Positions 8,014 through 16,520 are shown, numbered from the stretch's first letter. The stretch: 64,000 nt of DNA from UBA7446 sp964014735 (GCA_964014735.1 CAXHBH010000001.1:62001-126000); one strand, 5' to 3'. Numbers and translations are program-made. The notes: generated by a model from the letters alone, not told the origin.

Positions 8014-8299
8014 TGCTTTTATACAACATGCTTATTTGCTTGGCTAACGCTACATCAAGCGCGGTAACGGCATTTTGGTCATGGGTGCGTAGGGAAATCG
8101 AAATGCGGTTGTAGCTATTCTTCCAGTCGGGATGGTGACCTAGTTTTTCGGCCATGTCTGCAACTTTTGACATAAAATCAAAGGCTGTTTTGAAGTCTTT
8201 AAATACCAAATTTGTTTTGATGAACCCTGCATCCCATTGCCAATCGTTAGCATGCGTGTCAAGGGCCTTAAAAATACTTGCTGCGTTGTAGTGTTTCAT
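8006..8299 (-). CDS. phhB: 4a-hydroxytetrahydrobiopterin dehydratase (PCD/DCoH)
   Basis: A 97-residue protein with the active-site motif GHHPDW (EKLGHHPDWKNSYNRISISLRTHD) of pterin-4-alpha-carbinolamine dehydratase. This enzyme recycles the pterin cofactor after aromatic amino-acid hydroxylation. Length is normal. The last residues (SMLYKSIK) lie over the breakpoint of the sulP remnant on the other strand, so the native C-terminus may have been replaced. No hydroxylase gene is adjacent. I am confident of the family. Confidence 0.92.
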   Translation of the reverse strand: MKHYNAASIFKALDTHANDWQWDAGFIKTNLVFKDFKTAFDFMSKVADMAEKLGHHPDWKNSYNRISISLRTHDQNAVTALDVALAKQISMLYKSIK

Positions 8300-8395
8300 T
8301 AGATTTTAAGGCCAATGTATTCTGCGCAAAATAGCATTAGTTGATTTTTATAAATATACAATTTTAACACAACACCATCTAACCAAAATATATGG

Positions 8396-8403
8396 TAAAT
8401 TTG
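8396..8403 (+). promoter_or_regulatory. -7 box (TAAATTTG) of crtI
   Basis: A full TAnnTTTG match 7 bp before the crtI ATG, which implies a leader of only a few bases. I see no TTG at the right upstream distance. Confidence 0.4.
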
Positions 8404-8410
8404 TAGACCT

Positions 8411-9859
8411 ATGAAAAAGATTATTATTATCGGATCTGGATTTTCTTCTTTATCCGCCGCCTGTTATTTGGCAAAAAAGGGAAATCAAGTACAAGTACTG
8501 GAAAAAAACGATTCACTTGGCGGACGCGCCCGACAGTTTAAAAAAGACGGTTTCACTTTTGACATGGGCCCATCGTGGTATTGGATGCCCGATGTATTTG
8601 AATCGTTTTTTGGCGATTTTGACAAGCAAGTATCTGATTACTACAAACTTGATCGTTTGTCGCCAGGCTATCAAGTTATTTTTGGTAAGGACGATATCTT
8701 TCCTGTGGAGGATAGCATCACCAAAATTGCAGCCCGATTTGAGGAAATTGAAATCGGAAGTGGCGCAAAACTCACACGGTTTTTAGAAAAAGCACGTTAC
8801 AATTACGACATAGCCGTTAAGGATTTGGTGTATAGGCCGGGTGTATCGCCACTAGAATTGGTTACGCCTCAAACCGTCAAAAAAGTAGGCCTGTTTTTTT
8901 CCAATATTAGAAGTCAGGTTGAAAAGCAGTTTACCAATCCCAAATTGCGCTCTTTATTACAGTTTCCCGTTTTGTTTTTAGGAGCAAAACCAGAGAGTAC
9001 TCCTGCATTTTACAATTTTATGAATTATGCCGATTTTGGTCTGGGCACTTGGCATCCTAAAGGTGGTATGTACCAAATTGTGGATGGTATGGTTAGCTTG
9101 GGGAAATCGCTAGGTGTAAGGTACTACACCAGCCATGGCGTAGACGAAATTTTACTTAACAACGGTAAGGCTTCTGGGGTTCGCTCTGGAGACAAAACAT
9201 TTGAAGCAGATATAGTCATCTCAGGAGCAGACTACCACCATACTGAAACCTTATTGCCCAAAGAAAAGCGCGCTTATAGTGAATCCTATTGGGACAAAAA
9301 GACCTTTGCGCCCTCATCTTTGTTGTTCTATATAGGGTTGGATAAAAAGCTGGATTCACTTGCGCACCACAACCTCTTTTTTGATGTGGATTTTGACGCC
9401 CATGCAGGGAGTATTTACGACACCCCTGAATGGCCAGACGAACCTCTCTTTTACGTGAATTTACCATCACAGAGTGACCCATTAATGGCGCCCAAAGGAA
9501 AGGAAGCTTGCTTTATTTTGATTCCCATAGCTCCCAATTTAGAGGACACCCCAGAGTTGAGAGAAAAGTACTTTGAAATTGTACTCAACCGCATGGAACA
9601 GTTGACCGATACCGAAATAAAACCACATATTTTATTTAATGAATCTTTTTGTGTCAAAGAGTTTAAAGAAGTATATAATTCCTACAAAGGAAATGCCTAT
9701 GGGATGGCCAATACGCTTTTACAAACTGCATTTTTACGACCTAAAATGAAGAGTAAAACGGTTGACGGGCTATATTTTACAGGTCAGCTTACCGTTCCTG
9801 GTCCTGGAGTGCCACCGGCTTTAATATCAGGAAAAATTGTGGCAGATTTTATTCAATAA
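8411..9859 (+). CDS. crtI: Phytoene desaturase
   Basis: A 482-residue FAD-dependent carotenoid desaturase. The N-terminal dinucleotide fold is IIIGSGFSSLSAACYLA followed by VLEKNDSLGGRARQF. Next come FDMGPSWYWMPDVFE, typical of bacterial CrtI, and the C-terminal FAD motif GLYFTGQLTVPGPGVPPALISGK. It turns colourless phytoene into coloured polyenes such as lycopene at the membrane. In many flavobacteria crtB follows directly, but here a pirin gene follows after 14 bp and no phytoene synthase is in the window. A second, CrtD-type desaturase lies 3.6 kb downstream. Confidence 0.93.
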   Translation: MKKIIIIGSGFSSLSAACYLAKKGNQVQVLEKNDSLGGRARQFKKDGFTFDMGPSWYWMPDVFESFFGDFDKQVSDYYKLDRLSPGYQVIFGKDDIFPVEDSITKIAARFEEIEIGSGAKLTRFLEKARYNYDIAVKDLVYRPGVSPLELVTPQTVKKVGLFFSNIRSQVEKQFTNPKLRSLLQFPVLFLGAKPESTPAFYNFMNYADFGLGTWHPKGGMYQIVDGMVSLGKSLGVRYYTSHGVDEILLNNGKASGVRSGDKTFEADIVISGADYHHTETLLPKEKRAYSESYWDKKTFAPSSLLFYIGLDKKLDSLAHHNLFFDVDFDAHAGSIYDTPEWPDEPLFYVNLPSQSDPLMAPKGKEACFILIPIAPNLEDTPELREKYFEIVLNRMEQLTDTEIKPHILFNESFCVKEFKEVYNSYKGNAYGMANTLLQTAFLRPKMKSKTVDGLYFTGQLTVPGPGVPPALISGKIVADFIQ

Positions 9860-9873
9860 ATACCAATTTAATT

Positions 9874-10590
9874 ATGCAAACTATTTTTCACTCAGCCGAT
9901 TCTCGAGGCAGTGCCGATCACGGTTGGCTACAAGCCAAACACAGCTTTAGCTTTGCTGGTTGGTTTAACCCCGAGCGTATACAGTTTGGCGCACTGCGCG
10001 TGCTTAACGATGATATCATTCAAGGTGGTATGGGCTTTGGTACCCACCCGCACGATAATATGGAAATCATTACCATTCCATTGCTTGGCGATTTGGAGCA
10101 CAAAGACAGCATGGGTAATACTGAAGTGATTCGGGAAGGAGAGATACAAGTAATGAGGACTGGTACTGGCGTATACCATTCTGAGCATAACAAAAATACA
10201 GATAGGGAAATCAGCCTGCTTCAACTTTGGATTTTTCCAAACAAACGCGACGTAGCACCCCGCTATGATCAAATCCCTATTGACAGCCTTCACAAAAAAA
10301 ATGAGCCCTTTCAGATTTTGTCACCATACCCCGAAGATCAAGGGGTTTGGATTCATCAAAATGCCTGGTTTCATATGCTTGATTTGGAAGCGGAAAATAT
10401 CACTTACTATGAACTAAAATCAGAAGGCAATGGCGTTTATGCCTTTGTCATAGAAGGAGAGGTAGAAATAGGAGAGCAAGTACTTGGAAAACGGGATGCC
10501 TTGGGTATTACAGAAACTGCTACCTTTGAAATTAGCGCACATCAAGACACCCAAGTGTTGTTGATCGAGGTGCCCATGGTGGTGGATTAA
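9874..10590 (+). CDS. Pirin family protein (YhaK/YhhW type)
   Basis: A 238-residue double-cupin protein. The N-terminal cupin has GFGTHPHDNMEIITIPLLGDLEHKDS, which supplies the metal-binding His and Glu residues, and GEIQVMRTGTGVYHSEHN follows. The second cupin is degenerate. Pirins of this type include quercetin 2,3-dioxygenases and redox-responsive regulators; which applies here cannot be told. It starts 14 bp after crtI on the same strand and is followed by an HMA-MauE gene after 10 bp, so the three are probably co-transcribed. Confidence 0.9.
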   Translation: MQTIFHSADSRGSADHGWLQAKHSFSFAGWFNPERIQFGALRVLNDDIIQGGMGFGTHPHDNMEIITIPLLGDLEHKDSMGNTEVIREGEIQVMRTGTGVYHSEHNKNTDREISLLQLWIFPNKRDVAPRYDQIPIDSLHKKNEPFQILSPYPEDQGVWIHQNAWFHMLDLEAENITYYELKSEGNGVYAFVIEGEVEIGEQVLGKRDALGITETATFEISAHQDTQVLLIEVPMVVD

Positions 10591-10600
10591 AACGCTCTTA

Positions 10601-11287
10601 ATGATAAAACAAAACATCAAGGTTTTTGGCATGACCTGTTCAGGCTGTGAGGCCGCTATTGTTGCGGCTGTAACACAAATAGAAGGCGTATTTAAGGCTG
10701 TAGCCAATCACAAAAAAGACCTATTAACAATATGGGCACAACCAGCTGTTTCAGACCTTGTTATTAAAGCTACACTTCTTAAAAAATATGTGCTTATTGA
10801 TGCAGCAGCACAAGAACCTTCAAAGCTCAAGCAACTATTTCCCCTTTTTCTGATTTTTGGATTTATCATTAACGCAATTGTTTTGATTCACTGGTCTGAG
10901 TGGAACATGACAGTCATGATGTATGATTTTATGGGGACATTCTTTATGGTATTTTCATTTTTCAAGCTGCTGGATATAAAGGGATTCCAAGCCAGTTTTA
11001 AGATGTATGACCCGTTGGCTGCTGCATGGCCAGCATATGCTTTGTTTTACCCATTTATCGAGCTTGCTTTAGGCGTATGTTATATCCGTGATTTTATACC
11101 CGACTGGGTTTTATGGGTTACCATTGTTGTTTTGAGCACCACTACGTTAGGCGTAGTTAAAACCCTGCTAAAAAAGAGCGCCATTCAATGTGCCTGCTTG
11201 GGTAGTGTGCTAAAGCTTCCCATGACAGAAGCCACTTTTATCGAAAATGCCATGATGATTGTCATGGCTGGAAGTTTGTTACTTTAA
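10601..11287 (+). CDS. HMA domain-MauE/DoxX-like membrane fusion
   Basis: A 228-residue protein. Residues 1-65 form a heavy-metal-associated domain with the metal motif GMTCSGCEAAI. Four hydrophobic segments follow in about residues 80-228, in a MauE/DoxX-like redox membrane domain with the pair CACLG near 198 and LPMTEATFIENA after it. This fusion is common in Bacteroidetes and is thought to handle metal ions or thiol redox at the inner membrane; the exact role is unknown. It closes the crtI-pirin run and overlaps the convergent FMN reductase gene by 9 bp. Confidence 0.8.
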   Translation: MIKQNIKVFGMTCSGCEAAIVAAVTQIEGVFKAVANHKKDLLTIWAQPAVSDLVIKATLLKKYVLIDAAAQEPSKLKQLFPLFLIFGFIINAIVLIHWSEWNMTVMMYDFMGTFFMVFSFFKLLDIKGFQASFKMYDPLAAAWPAYALFYPFIELALGVCYIRDFIPDWVLWVTIVVLSTTTLGVVKTLLKKSAIQCACLGSVLKLPMTEATFIENAMMIVMAGSLLL

Positions 11288-11809
11288 CTGATTAACGAAA
11301 ATTTCCAAGGCATCATTAAAAGCAGCAAGATGCGTTGCTTCAGTAATTCCCTTTTCCTCATCAAAGGTTTCCTTGTATGAAGGCAGAGCAAAACATGGAA
11401 TATTTGGCATATCTCTAGAGAGGCGTAAATAAGCAAGCTCTAAAACTGTTTTAGCACCACGAGGCCCGGTTGAGGTGGATAGTAGAAACATGGGTTTGCC
11501 ACACCAAATGGGTTTTTCGAGTCTTGAAATCCAATCGAATATATTTTTGAAAGCGGTTGTATAAGCGCCGTTGTGCTCAGCAAAGGAAATGATGATACCA
11601 TCACTTGCTTGCAGTGCAGCCTTAAAGGAATGTGCATTTTCTGGAATGCCTTCTTTTTCACGATCGGTGCTGTAGAGTGGCATCTCATAATCGTTTAAAT
11701 CTAACAATTTAATTTGAGCATCGGGCACTTGTTGGGCAGCAAAGTGTGCCAGTTTTCGGTTGATGGAATTTTGACTCGAACTCGCGCCAAAGGCAACAAT
11801 GTTAGGCAT
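11279..11809 (-). CDS. NADPH-dependent FMN reductase family protein
   Basis: A 176-residue flavodoxin-like protein. The FMN phosphate loop is GASSSQNSINRKLA near the start, with SFAEHNGAYTTAFKNIFDWISR and PMFLLSTSTGPRGAKTVLE further on, as in ChrR/azobenzene reductase-like enzymes. It would reduce flavins, quinones or similar acceptors with NAD(P)H in the cytoplasm. It is monocistronic between convergent neighbours. Length is normal for the family. Confidence 0.9.
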   Translation of the reverse strand: MPNIVAFGASSSQNSINRKLAHFAAQQVPDAQIKLLDLNDYEMPLYSTDREKEGIPENAHSFKAALQASDGIIISFAEHNGAYTTAFKNIFDWISRLEKPIWCGKPMFLLSTSTGPRGAKTVLELAYLRLSRDMPNIPCFALPSYKETFDEEKGITEATHLAAFNDALEIFVNQLK

Positions 11810-11864
11810 AGCTTATTTTTTAGCTAAGATAGGCAATTGCAAAAATGTAAGGAAATAGTTTGCT

Positions 11865-12686
11865 TTATTGAAGTTCAATTTTAGCCAAGAATGCATCGTA
11901 CAAATTTGTTTCTTCGGATGTTATCCAAAAGTTTTTGGCATCTATAATGCTTATTGCTTCAATTTGTGCTCCGTTAAAATTAAGTTCATATTGATTGATA
12001 TTTGCATCCGCTATAGCAGACAGGGAGAAGTTGTCAATCACATATAAATACTGGCTATCGTCTCTTTTATAACCCGTCAGCGCCAAGATTTTACTTTGTT
12101 GGTGAAAATCAGCTCCCGTTATCAACGACCCAACAGGCAACGACCCCATTTTTGTTGCAGGCCCTCCTGAGGGAGAAATCACATAAACCTCAGAAGTAAG
12201 CGTACTTCTGTTTTTGGTGAAAACCACCATTTTATTTTCTATGTGGACGATGCCTTCCGCATCAAAGTGAGTAGCTTGTTGAAAGTCAAAATTATCTTGT
12301 TCTGGATAATTAAAAGGGATGGAGTCTAAAGTGTTAGCACCACCATTACTTAAGTCTACTTCCAATAGGTATAGGTTTCTTCGGGTTCCAAAGTTATTTC
12401 CCATATCGGCAATAATCATGTTGCCGTTAACTATAGTCATGTCTTCCCAATCAATATTTTGTTTGTTTATTATCCTTTTGTCAAGGAGCTTTCCTTTTGT
12501 ACTGATGGCATAGAGCGTGGCCTCGTTTCCAGAATCGTTGAGGGTCCATAGCGTATCATTAAGTACGGCTAGACCAGAAGTTTCTTCAAGAATATCTGGC
12601 AGATCGTACTTTTCAACTGCTGTTTGTGCAAAGACGCAGGAGTAGACCAGTAATAAAAGTAAACCTTGTTTGTGTAGATGTCCCAC
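11865..12686 (-). CDS. Secreted protein of unknown function, beta-propeller-like
   Basis: A 273-residue protein with a signal peptide at about residues 1-20 (GLLLLLVYSCVFAQ). The mature part repeats short strand-rich units such as ETSGLAVLNDTLWTLNDSGN, ISTKGKLLDKRII and WEDMTIVNGNMIIADMGNN, a pattern seen in beta-propeller proteins including phytase-like esterases and SdiA-regulated proteins. No clear catalytic motif is visible. It does not carry a recognisable type IX sorting domain. It is divergent from the carotenoid crtA-crtD-cruF operon. I would leave it as hypothetical. Confidence 0.6.
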   Translation of the reverse strand: MGHLHKQGLLLLLVYSCVFAQTAVEKYDLPDILEETSGLAVLNDTLWTLNDSGNEATLYAISTKGKLLDKRIINKQNIDWEDMTIVNGNMIIADMGNNFGTRRNLYLLEVDLSNGGANTLDSIPFNYPEQDNFDFQQATHFDAEGIVHIENKMVVFTKNRSTLTSEVYVISPSGGPATKMGSLPVGSLITGADFHQQSKILALTGYKRDDSQYLYVIDNFSLSAIADANINQYELNFNGAQIEAISIIDAKNFWITSEETNLYDAFLAKIELQ

Positions 12687-12746
12687 TCAAATTATTTTTA
12701 ACAAATATAAAACACTAAATATGATGCTCTAACATTTTTATATCCT

Positions 12747-12754
12747 TATTTTTG
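12747..12754 (+). promoter_or_regulatory. -7 box (TATTTTTG) of crtA-crtD-cruF
   Basis: TAnnTTTG match 18 bp before the ATG at 12773. It is the only consensus box in the gap between the divergent genes. No TTG -33 is evident. Confidence 0.35.
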
Positions 12755-12772
12755 TTCCCCTATCTTTAACTC

Positions 12773-13447
12773 ATGGGGCAACAAGTAGTTTTAAGCTTTT
12801 TTACTTATAACAAAAACAAGTTTTGGGCATTCACCCAAATGCAACGTGCCATCCCACAGCTACAACAGCAACCAGGCATACAGTTTTTCAGAACCTTAGG
12901 CACAGGTGCTGGCTTGGGCTTTAGTCTTTGGCCTGATTTTTCTACCTATGCGTTGCTTACCATTTGGGAATCTAAATCAGCAGCCACAGCTTTTTTGAAT
13001 ACAAGTTCGCTAATGGAAAGTTATGTGGTCAAATCAGTATCCCAAAAACATTTTCAATTACACCCCTTGCAAAGTCACGGCCTTTGGGGGAAAACAAATC
13101 CATTTGAGCCGTCAAAAAGGCCTTTAGCACCCGATGAAAAAATAGGCATCATCACCAGAGCCACGCTTAGGCCTAGCCGCTTGCTGGAATTTTGGCGTGA
13201 AGTACCTGCGGCTTCAAAAGCTATACAGCAAGCCAAAGGGGTGTTGTGGTACAAAGGGATTGGCGAATGGCCCTTGGTACAGCAGGCTACGTTTAGCCTT
13301 TGGAACAGCCTAGCGGAAGTAAAAGACTTTGCTTATAAAAGCACCCACCATGCTGCGATTGTCAAAAAAACACGCAAACGAAATTGGTATAAAGAAGATT
13401 TATTTGCACGCTTTGCTGTGCGTCCACTACATTTGAAAGATGACTAA
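12773..13447 (+). CDS. Spheroidene monooxygenase (CrtA)-like protein
   Basis: A 224-residue soluble protein of the CrtA/spheroidene-monooxygenase family: FFTYNKNKFWAFTQMQRA, then FFRTLGTGAGLGFSLWPDFSTYALLTIWES, then IITRATLRPSRLLEFWREVPAAS and GEWPLVQQATFSLWNSL. In purple bacteria CrtA adds a 2-keto group to acyclic carotenoids. Here it overlaps crtD by 8 bp and precedes cruF, so a role in oxidising the acyclic end of a carotenoid is reasonable. Family placement is strong; the reaction is inferred. Confidence 0.82.
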   Translation: MGQQVVLSFFTYNKNKFWAFTQMQRAIPQLQQQPGIQFFRTLGTGAGLGFSLWPDFSTYALLTIWESKSAATAFLNTSSLMESYVVKSVSQKHFQLHPLQSHGLWGKTNPFEPSKRPLAPDEKIGIITRATLRPSRLLEFWREVPAASKAIQQAKGVLWYKGIGEWPLVQQATFSLWNSLAEVKDFAYKSTHHAAIVKKTRKRNWYKEDLFARFAVRPLHLKDD

Positions 13448-14906
13448 AGCAATTGTTATTGGTGCTGGCGTTGGCGGATTGGCAACAGCCATCCGGTTGG
13501 TCAAAAAAGGCTATGCCGTTGAGGTTTTTGAAGCCAATGAATATGTGGGCGGAAAGCTATCCACCTTTAATCTTGGGGATTACCGCTTTGATGCAGGTCC
13601 GTCTTTATTTACCATGCCACAGTTTGTAGATGCCTTGTTTGAACTTTGCGATGAAAACCCGACTGATTTCTTCCAGTATTCGCGAAAAGAAGTTGCCTGC
13701 CGCTATTTTTGGGAAGATGGCAAACGCCTCACAGCCTATGGTGATACAGATCGCTTTGCGGAGGAAGTGGAAGACAAACTAGCTGTTCCTGCCAACACCC
13801 TTAAACGTTATTTGTCAAAAGCAAAAAAGAAATTTGACCTTACCCGCAGTTTATTTTTGGAACACTCCCTACACAAATGGCAAACTTATATGCGCAAGGA
13901 AACGTTCATAGGAATTGCTAATTATTTCTCATTTGAAATAGACACCACCTTAAACCGTGTGAATACGGCTCAGCTCAAAGAACCCCATTTGGTACAATTC
14001 TACAATCGCTTTGCTACTTATAACGGTTCAAATCCGTATAAAACACCTGGCATGATGACCTTGGTGCAGCATCTGGAACAGCACTATGGCACCTATATTC
14101 CTAAAAAGGGAATGGGCGACATCAGTGCTTCGTTATATGCACTCGCCAAACGCATGGGAGTTAACTTTCATTTAAGCAGTCCTGTGACTGAAATCCTGAT
14201 TGAAAACAAAAAGGCAGTTGGCATTCGTGTAAAAGAGGAAAAGCATGCTGCTGATTTGGTGGTATCTAATATGGACATAGTGCCTACGTATAGGAAGCTA
14301 CTTCCAAACCAAAAACAACCTGAAAAAATCCTTTCACAAGAGCGCTCAAGCGCTGCGGTTATTTTTTATTGGGGTATCTCGAAATCCTTTCCACAACTCG
14401 ACTTACACAATATCTTTTTTTCTGATAATTATAAGGAAGAGTTTGCTGCAATATTCAACACCAAAACGCTTTATCAAGACCCTACGGTTTATGTCAACAT
14501 CACCAGCAAAGAAGTGCCGGCCGATGCCCCAGCGGGCAAAGAAAACTGGTTCGTGATGATCAATGCGCCTCATAACACAGGGCAAGACTGGACGGCTGTG
14601 GCACAACAGTTACGTGAATGGGTAATTGCCAAACTAAACCGTAACCTCAATACCGACATTCTACCACTTATTGAAGAAGAGTGGGTGATGACACCTGATA
14701 TTATTGAGCAACGCACCCAATCTTATTTGGGTGCGCTGTATGGTGCCTCATCAAATGATAAAATGGCTGCTTTTTTGCGACACCCAAATTTCTCTCGTGA
14801 AATTTCAAACATGTATTTTTGTGGGGGGAGTGTACATCCAGGAGGAGGGATTCCCTTGTGTTTGTTGTCGGCAAAAATTGTAAGCGATTTAATTCCAACG
14901 CCATGA
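13440..14906 (+). CDS. crtD: 1-hydroxycarotenoid 3,4-desaturase
   Basis: A 488-residue FAD-dependent desaturase of the CrtI/CrtD group. The FAD-binding start is IVIGAGVGGLATAIRLVKKG with VFEANEYVGGKLSTF, and the C-terminal motif MYFCGGSVHPGGGIPLCLLSAK closes it. The DAGPSLFTMPQFVDALFELC stretch and the HPGGGIPL ending resemble CrtD rather than CrtI. CrtD introduces the 3,4 double bond next to a tertiary 1-hydroxyl, as in myxol or saproxanthin. That hydroxyl would be made by CruF, the next gene, whose ATG overlaps this stop (ATGA). Confidence 0.87.
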   Translation: MTKAIVIGAGVGGLATAIRLVKKGYAVEVFEANEYVGGKLSTFNLGDYRFDAGPSLFTMPQFVDALFELCDENPTDFFQYSRKEVACRYFWEDGKRLTAYGDTDRFAEEVEDKLAVPANTLKRYLSKAKKKFDLTRSLFLEHSLHKWQTYMRKETFIGIANYFSFEIDTTLNRVNTAQLKEPHLVQFYNRFATYNGSNPYKTPGMMTLVQHLEQHYGTYIPKKGMGDISASLYALAKRMGVNFHLSSPVTEILIENKKAVGIRVKEEKHAADLVVSNMDIVPTYRKLLPNQKQPEKILSQERSSAAVIFYWGISKSFPQLDLHNIFFSDNYKEEFAAIFNTKTLYQDPTVYVNITSKEVPADAPAGKENWFVMINAPHNTGQDWTAVAQQLREWVIAKLNRNLNTDILPLIEEEWVMTPDIIEQRTQSYLGALYGASSNDKMAAFLRHPNFSREISNMYFCGGSVHPGGGIPLCLLSAKIVSDLIPTP

Positions 14907-15562
14907 AAGATTACCTAATTCCAGTGACAAGTACCGCCAAAATATCGGTCGGGCTTATTTGGTTGTTCCATATTTCTGGGCTTTGCGGCATCTTGTTTAT
15001 AGATCGGGAGTTATTTTTAGAAACGACGCCGATAAACTTATTTGTAACCTTTATCATGCTATTTGTCAACCAACCACAAATGGACAAGGGCGTGGCTTTG
15101 GCTGCGGGTTTTGCTTTTACTGTGGGCTTCGCCGTGGAGTTTTTGGGTGTTAATTACGGACTTATTTTTGGAGAGTATGCCTATGGCAATAACTTGGGCT
15201 TAAAAGTAGGTGGCGTACCATTACTGATAGGCGCCAATTGGGTCATGCTTACCTTTATAACAGGTGCCGTGGCTGCGATATTTTTTAATACATCTGCATT
15301 TAGAGCTGCTGTTTTTGGTGCATTTCTAATGGTGCTTATAGATTTGGTGATAGAGCCTGTAGCCCCAAAGTTTGATTTTTGGGAGTTTGCGAATGTTACG
15401 GCTCCTTTGTCTAATTATATTGGATGGTTTCTGGTTGCCTTTCCCATACAATGGATTTATCAAACACAAGTAAAAATTAAAGACCGCGTCTTTTCATTTC
15501 AACTCGTTTTGGTGCAGTTTTTCTTTTTCGGCGTGTTTAGCCTTATTCAATTAGCCTCGTAG
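14903..15562 (+). CDS. cruF: Carotenoid 1,2-hydratase, CruF type
   Basis: A 219-residue membrane protein with about six to seven hydrophobic helices. It carries the CruF/bisanhydrobacterioruberin hydratase hallmark GFAVEFLGVNYGLIFGEYAY, then GGVPLLIGANWVML, then LMVLIDLVIEPVAPKFDFW. CruF adds water to the psi end of a carotene to give a 1'-hydroxyl. I start it at ATG 14903, which overlaps the crtD stop; an earlier in-frame start would only read back through crtD. The last three codons and the stop lie inside the tRNA-Arg gene. Confidence 0.87.
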   Translation: MKDYLIPVTSTAKISVGLIWLFHISGLCGILFIDRELFLETTPINLFVTFIMLFVNQPQMDKGVALAAGFAFTVGFAVEFLGVNYGLIFGEYAYGNNLGLKVGGVPLLIGANWVMLTFITGAVAAIFFNTSAFRAAVFGAFLMVLIDLVIEPVAPKFDFWEFANVTAPLSNYIGWFLVAFPIQWIYQTQVKIKDRVFSFQLVLVQFFFFGVFSLIQLAS

Positions 15563-15624
15563 TTCAACGGATAGAATAGAAGTTTCCTAAACTTTAGATC
15601 CAGGTTCGATTCCTGGCGAGGCTA
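15553..15624 (+). tRNA. tRNA-Arg (CCT)
   Basis: A full cloverleaf can be drawn. The acceptor stem is AGCCTCG with CGAGGCT (7 Watson-Crick pairs), the D arm is GTTC with GAAT, the anticodon stem is GAAGT with ACTTT around loop TTCCTAA (anticodon CCT), and the T arm is CCAGG with CCTGG around TTCGATT. The discriminator is A and CCA is not encoded. The variable loop has four bases. Its first 10 bases are also the 3' end of cruF, including the stop codon. Confidence 0.93.
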
Positions 15625-15681
15625 CTTTTTGCCTTGGCAGCAGTTGCGCAATAACGAATCGAGGTTTATACCTTTTGGGTA

Positions 15682-15698
15682 ATTCTTAGCGGGGCTAC
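15682..15698 (+). repeat. Degenerate copy of the tRNA-Arg 3' end
   Basis: Matches the last part of the tRNA (15609-15625) at 14 of 17 positions, and all three differences are transitions. The rest of the intervening stretch does not resemble the tRNA, so it looks like a partial 3'-end duplication, as left by integration events. Confidence 0.35.
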
Positions 15699-15720
15699 AA
15701 ATGAAACAAGTTAAAATTTT

Positions 15721-15744
15721 TTGAGAAAAAGATTTATTTCTCAA
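15721..15744. terminator. Candidate terminator hairpin
   Basis: TTGAGAAA and TTTCTCAA form a perfect 8-bp stem with an 8-base loop, about 30 bp after the stop of the minus-strand lipoprotein gene. The T tract beyond it is weak on either strand. Confidence 0.35.
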
Positions 15745-15775
15745 ATAACATTTATTATGTGAACAACTATTTTAT

Positions 15776-16243
15776 TTATTGAGTACTTCGTTCATAAGAG
15801 AAACCACCAGCCTTATTTTGGGACCAAGATGTAAATTTTATATCCAGATAAATGTCATCTTCAATTAGATGTAAAACCAAGTCTTTTCCTACAACATTTT
15901 TTGGCTTTGAAACAGCTGTTCTAAAGTTATCAAAAACCAATGTACTAAGAACATTTGTTGTCCCAATAGACCACTCAGTCCCAGATGGACTACTATACTT
16001 ACTTTCGTTTGTTTCGGTCTTGATATTATAAATCTGACCCCCATTGTTACCACGTGTAATCCAAACCTTGGAATTAATGCGATCTTGGTTAGCTTCATCT
16101 GTTGGATCTGCACCATCAATTTTTGTAAATGTAATTTTTTCACCATTCCAAATAGTGGCGGAACTAACGTCGTTAGGCTCATCATCCTTAGCACATGAAA
16201 CTAACAAAAATATAAACGACAACAGTAAATAGATTTTTTTCAT
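15776..16243 (-). CDS. Lipoprotein of unknown function
   Basis: A 155-residue protein starting at ATG 16243 (MKKIYLLLSFIFLLVSCAKDDE), with a clear lipobox VSC at residues 15-17 and acidic residues after the Cys that could favour surface export in Bacteroidetes. The frame stays open upstream to 16390 but that extension is not protein-like. The mature part is Thr/Asn/Trp-rich (ATIWNGEKITFTKIDGADPTD, KVWITRGNNGGQIYNI) and looks like a small beta-sandwich. I do not recognise the function. It stands alone. Confidence 0.65.
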   Translation of the reverse strand: MKKIYLLLSFIFLLVSCAKDDEPNDVSSATIWNGEKITFTKIDGADPTDEANQDRINSKVWITRGNNGGQIYNIKTETNESKYSSPSGTEWSIGTTNVLSTLVFDNFRTAVSKPKNVVGKDLVLHLIEDDIYLDIKFTSWSQNKAGGFSYERSTQ

Positions 16244-16520
16244 TTTATATAATTTTAAACCGTCTTCAAATATACGTATCAACAAGCCAATTTTCATAAA
16301 TAATTTTGTTGTTGGTATTTTTACGCGTTGTTCATAGTTAATATAAACGTATACATTTGTGTCTACAAAAACTATAGCTACTTGGAACAACTCTATTTTT
16401 CGTCCTTTGATGAGTCGTGCAAAGTTGGCCCTGAAGTACCAGTAGGCGCATACTGGGGCATTTGGGATAAAAATGAAAATTTAAAGTTTTAACTTTACGC
16501 CCAACCTTTTTACTTAAAAC

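Noticed and set aside
15626..15697. Second complete tRNA after tRNA-Arg
   Set aside because: Only the last 17 bases resemble a tRNA; no acceptor or anticodon stem can be formed.
16304..16390. N-terminal extensions of the lipoprotein at 15776-16243 and upstream plus-strand frame
   Set aside because: Composition is not protein-like, and the clear lipoprotein signal sets the start at 16243.
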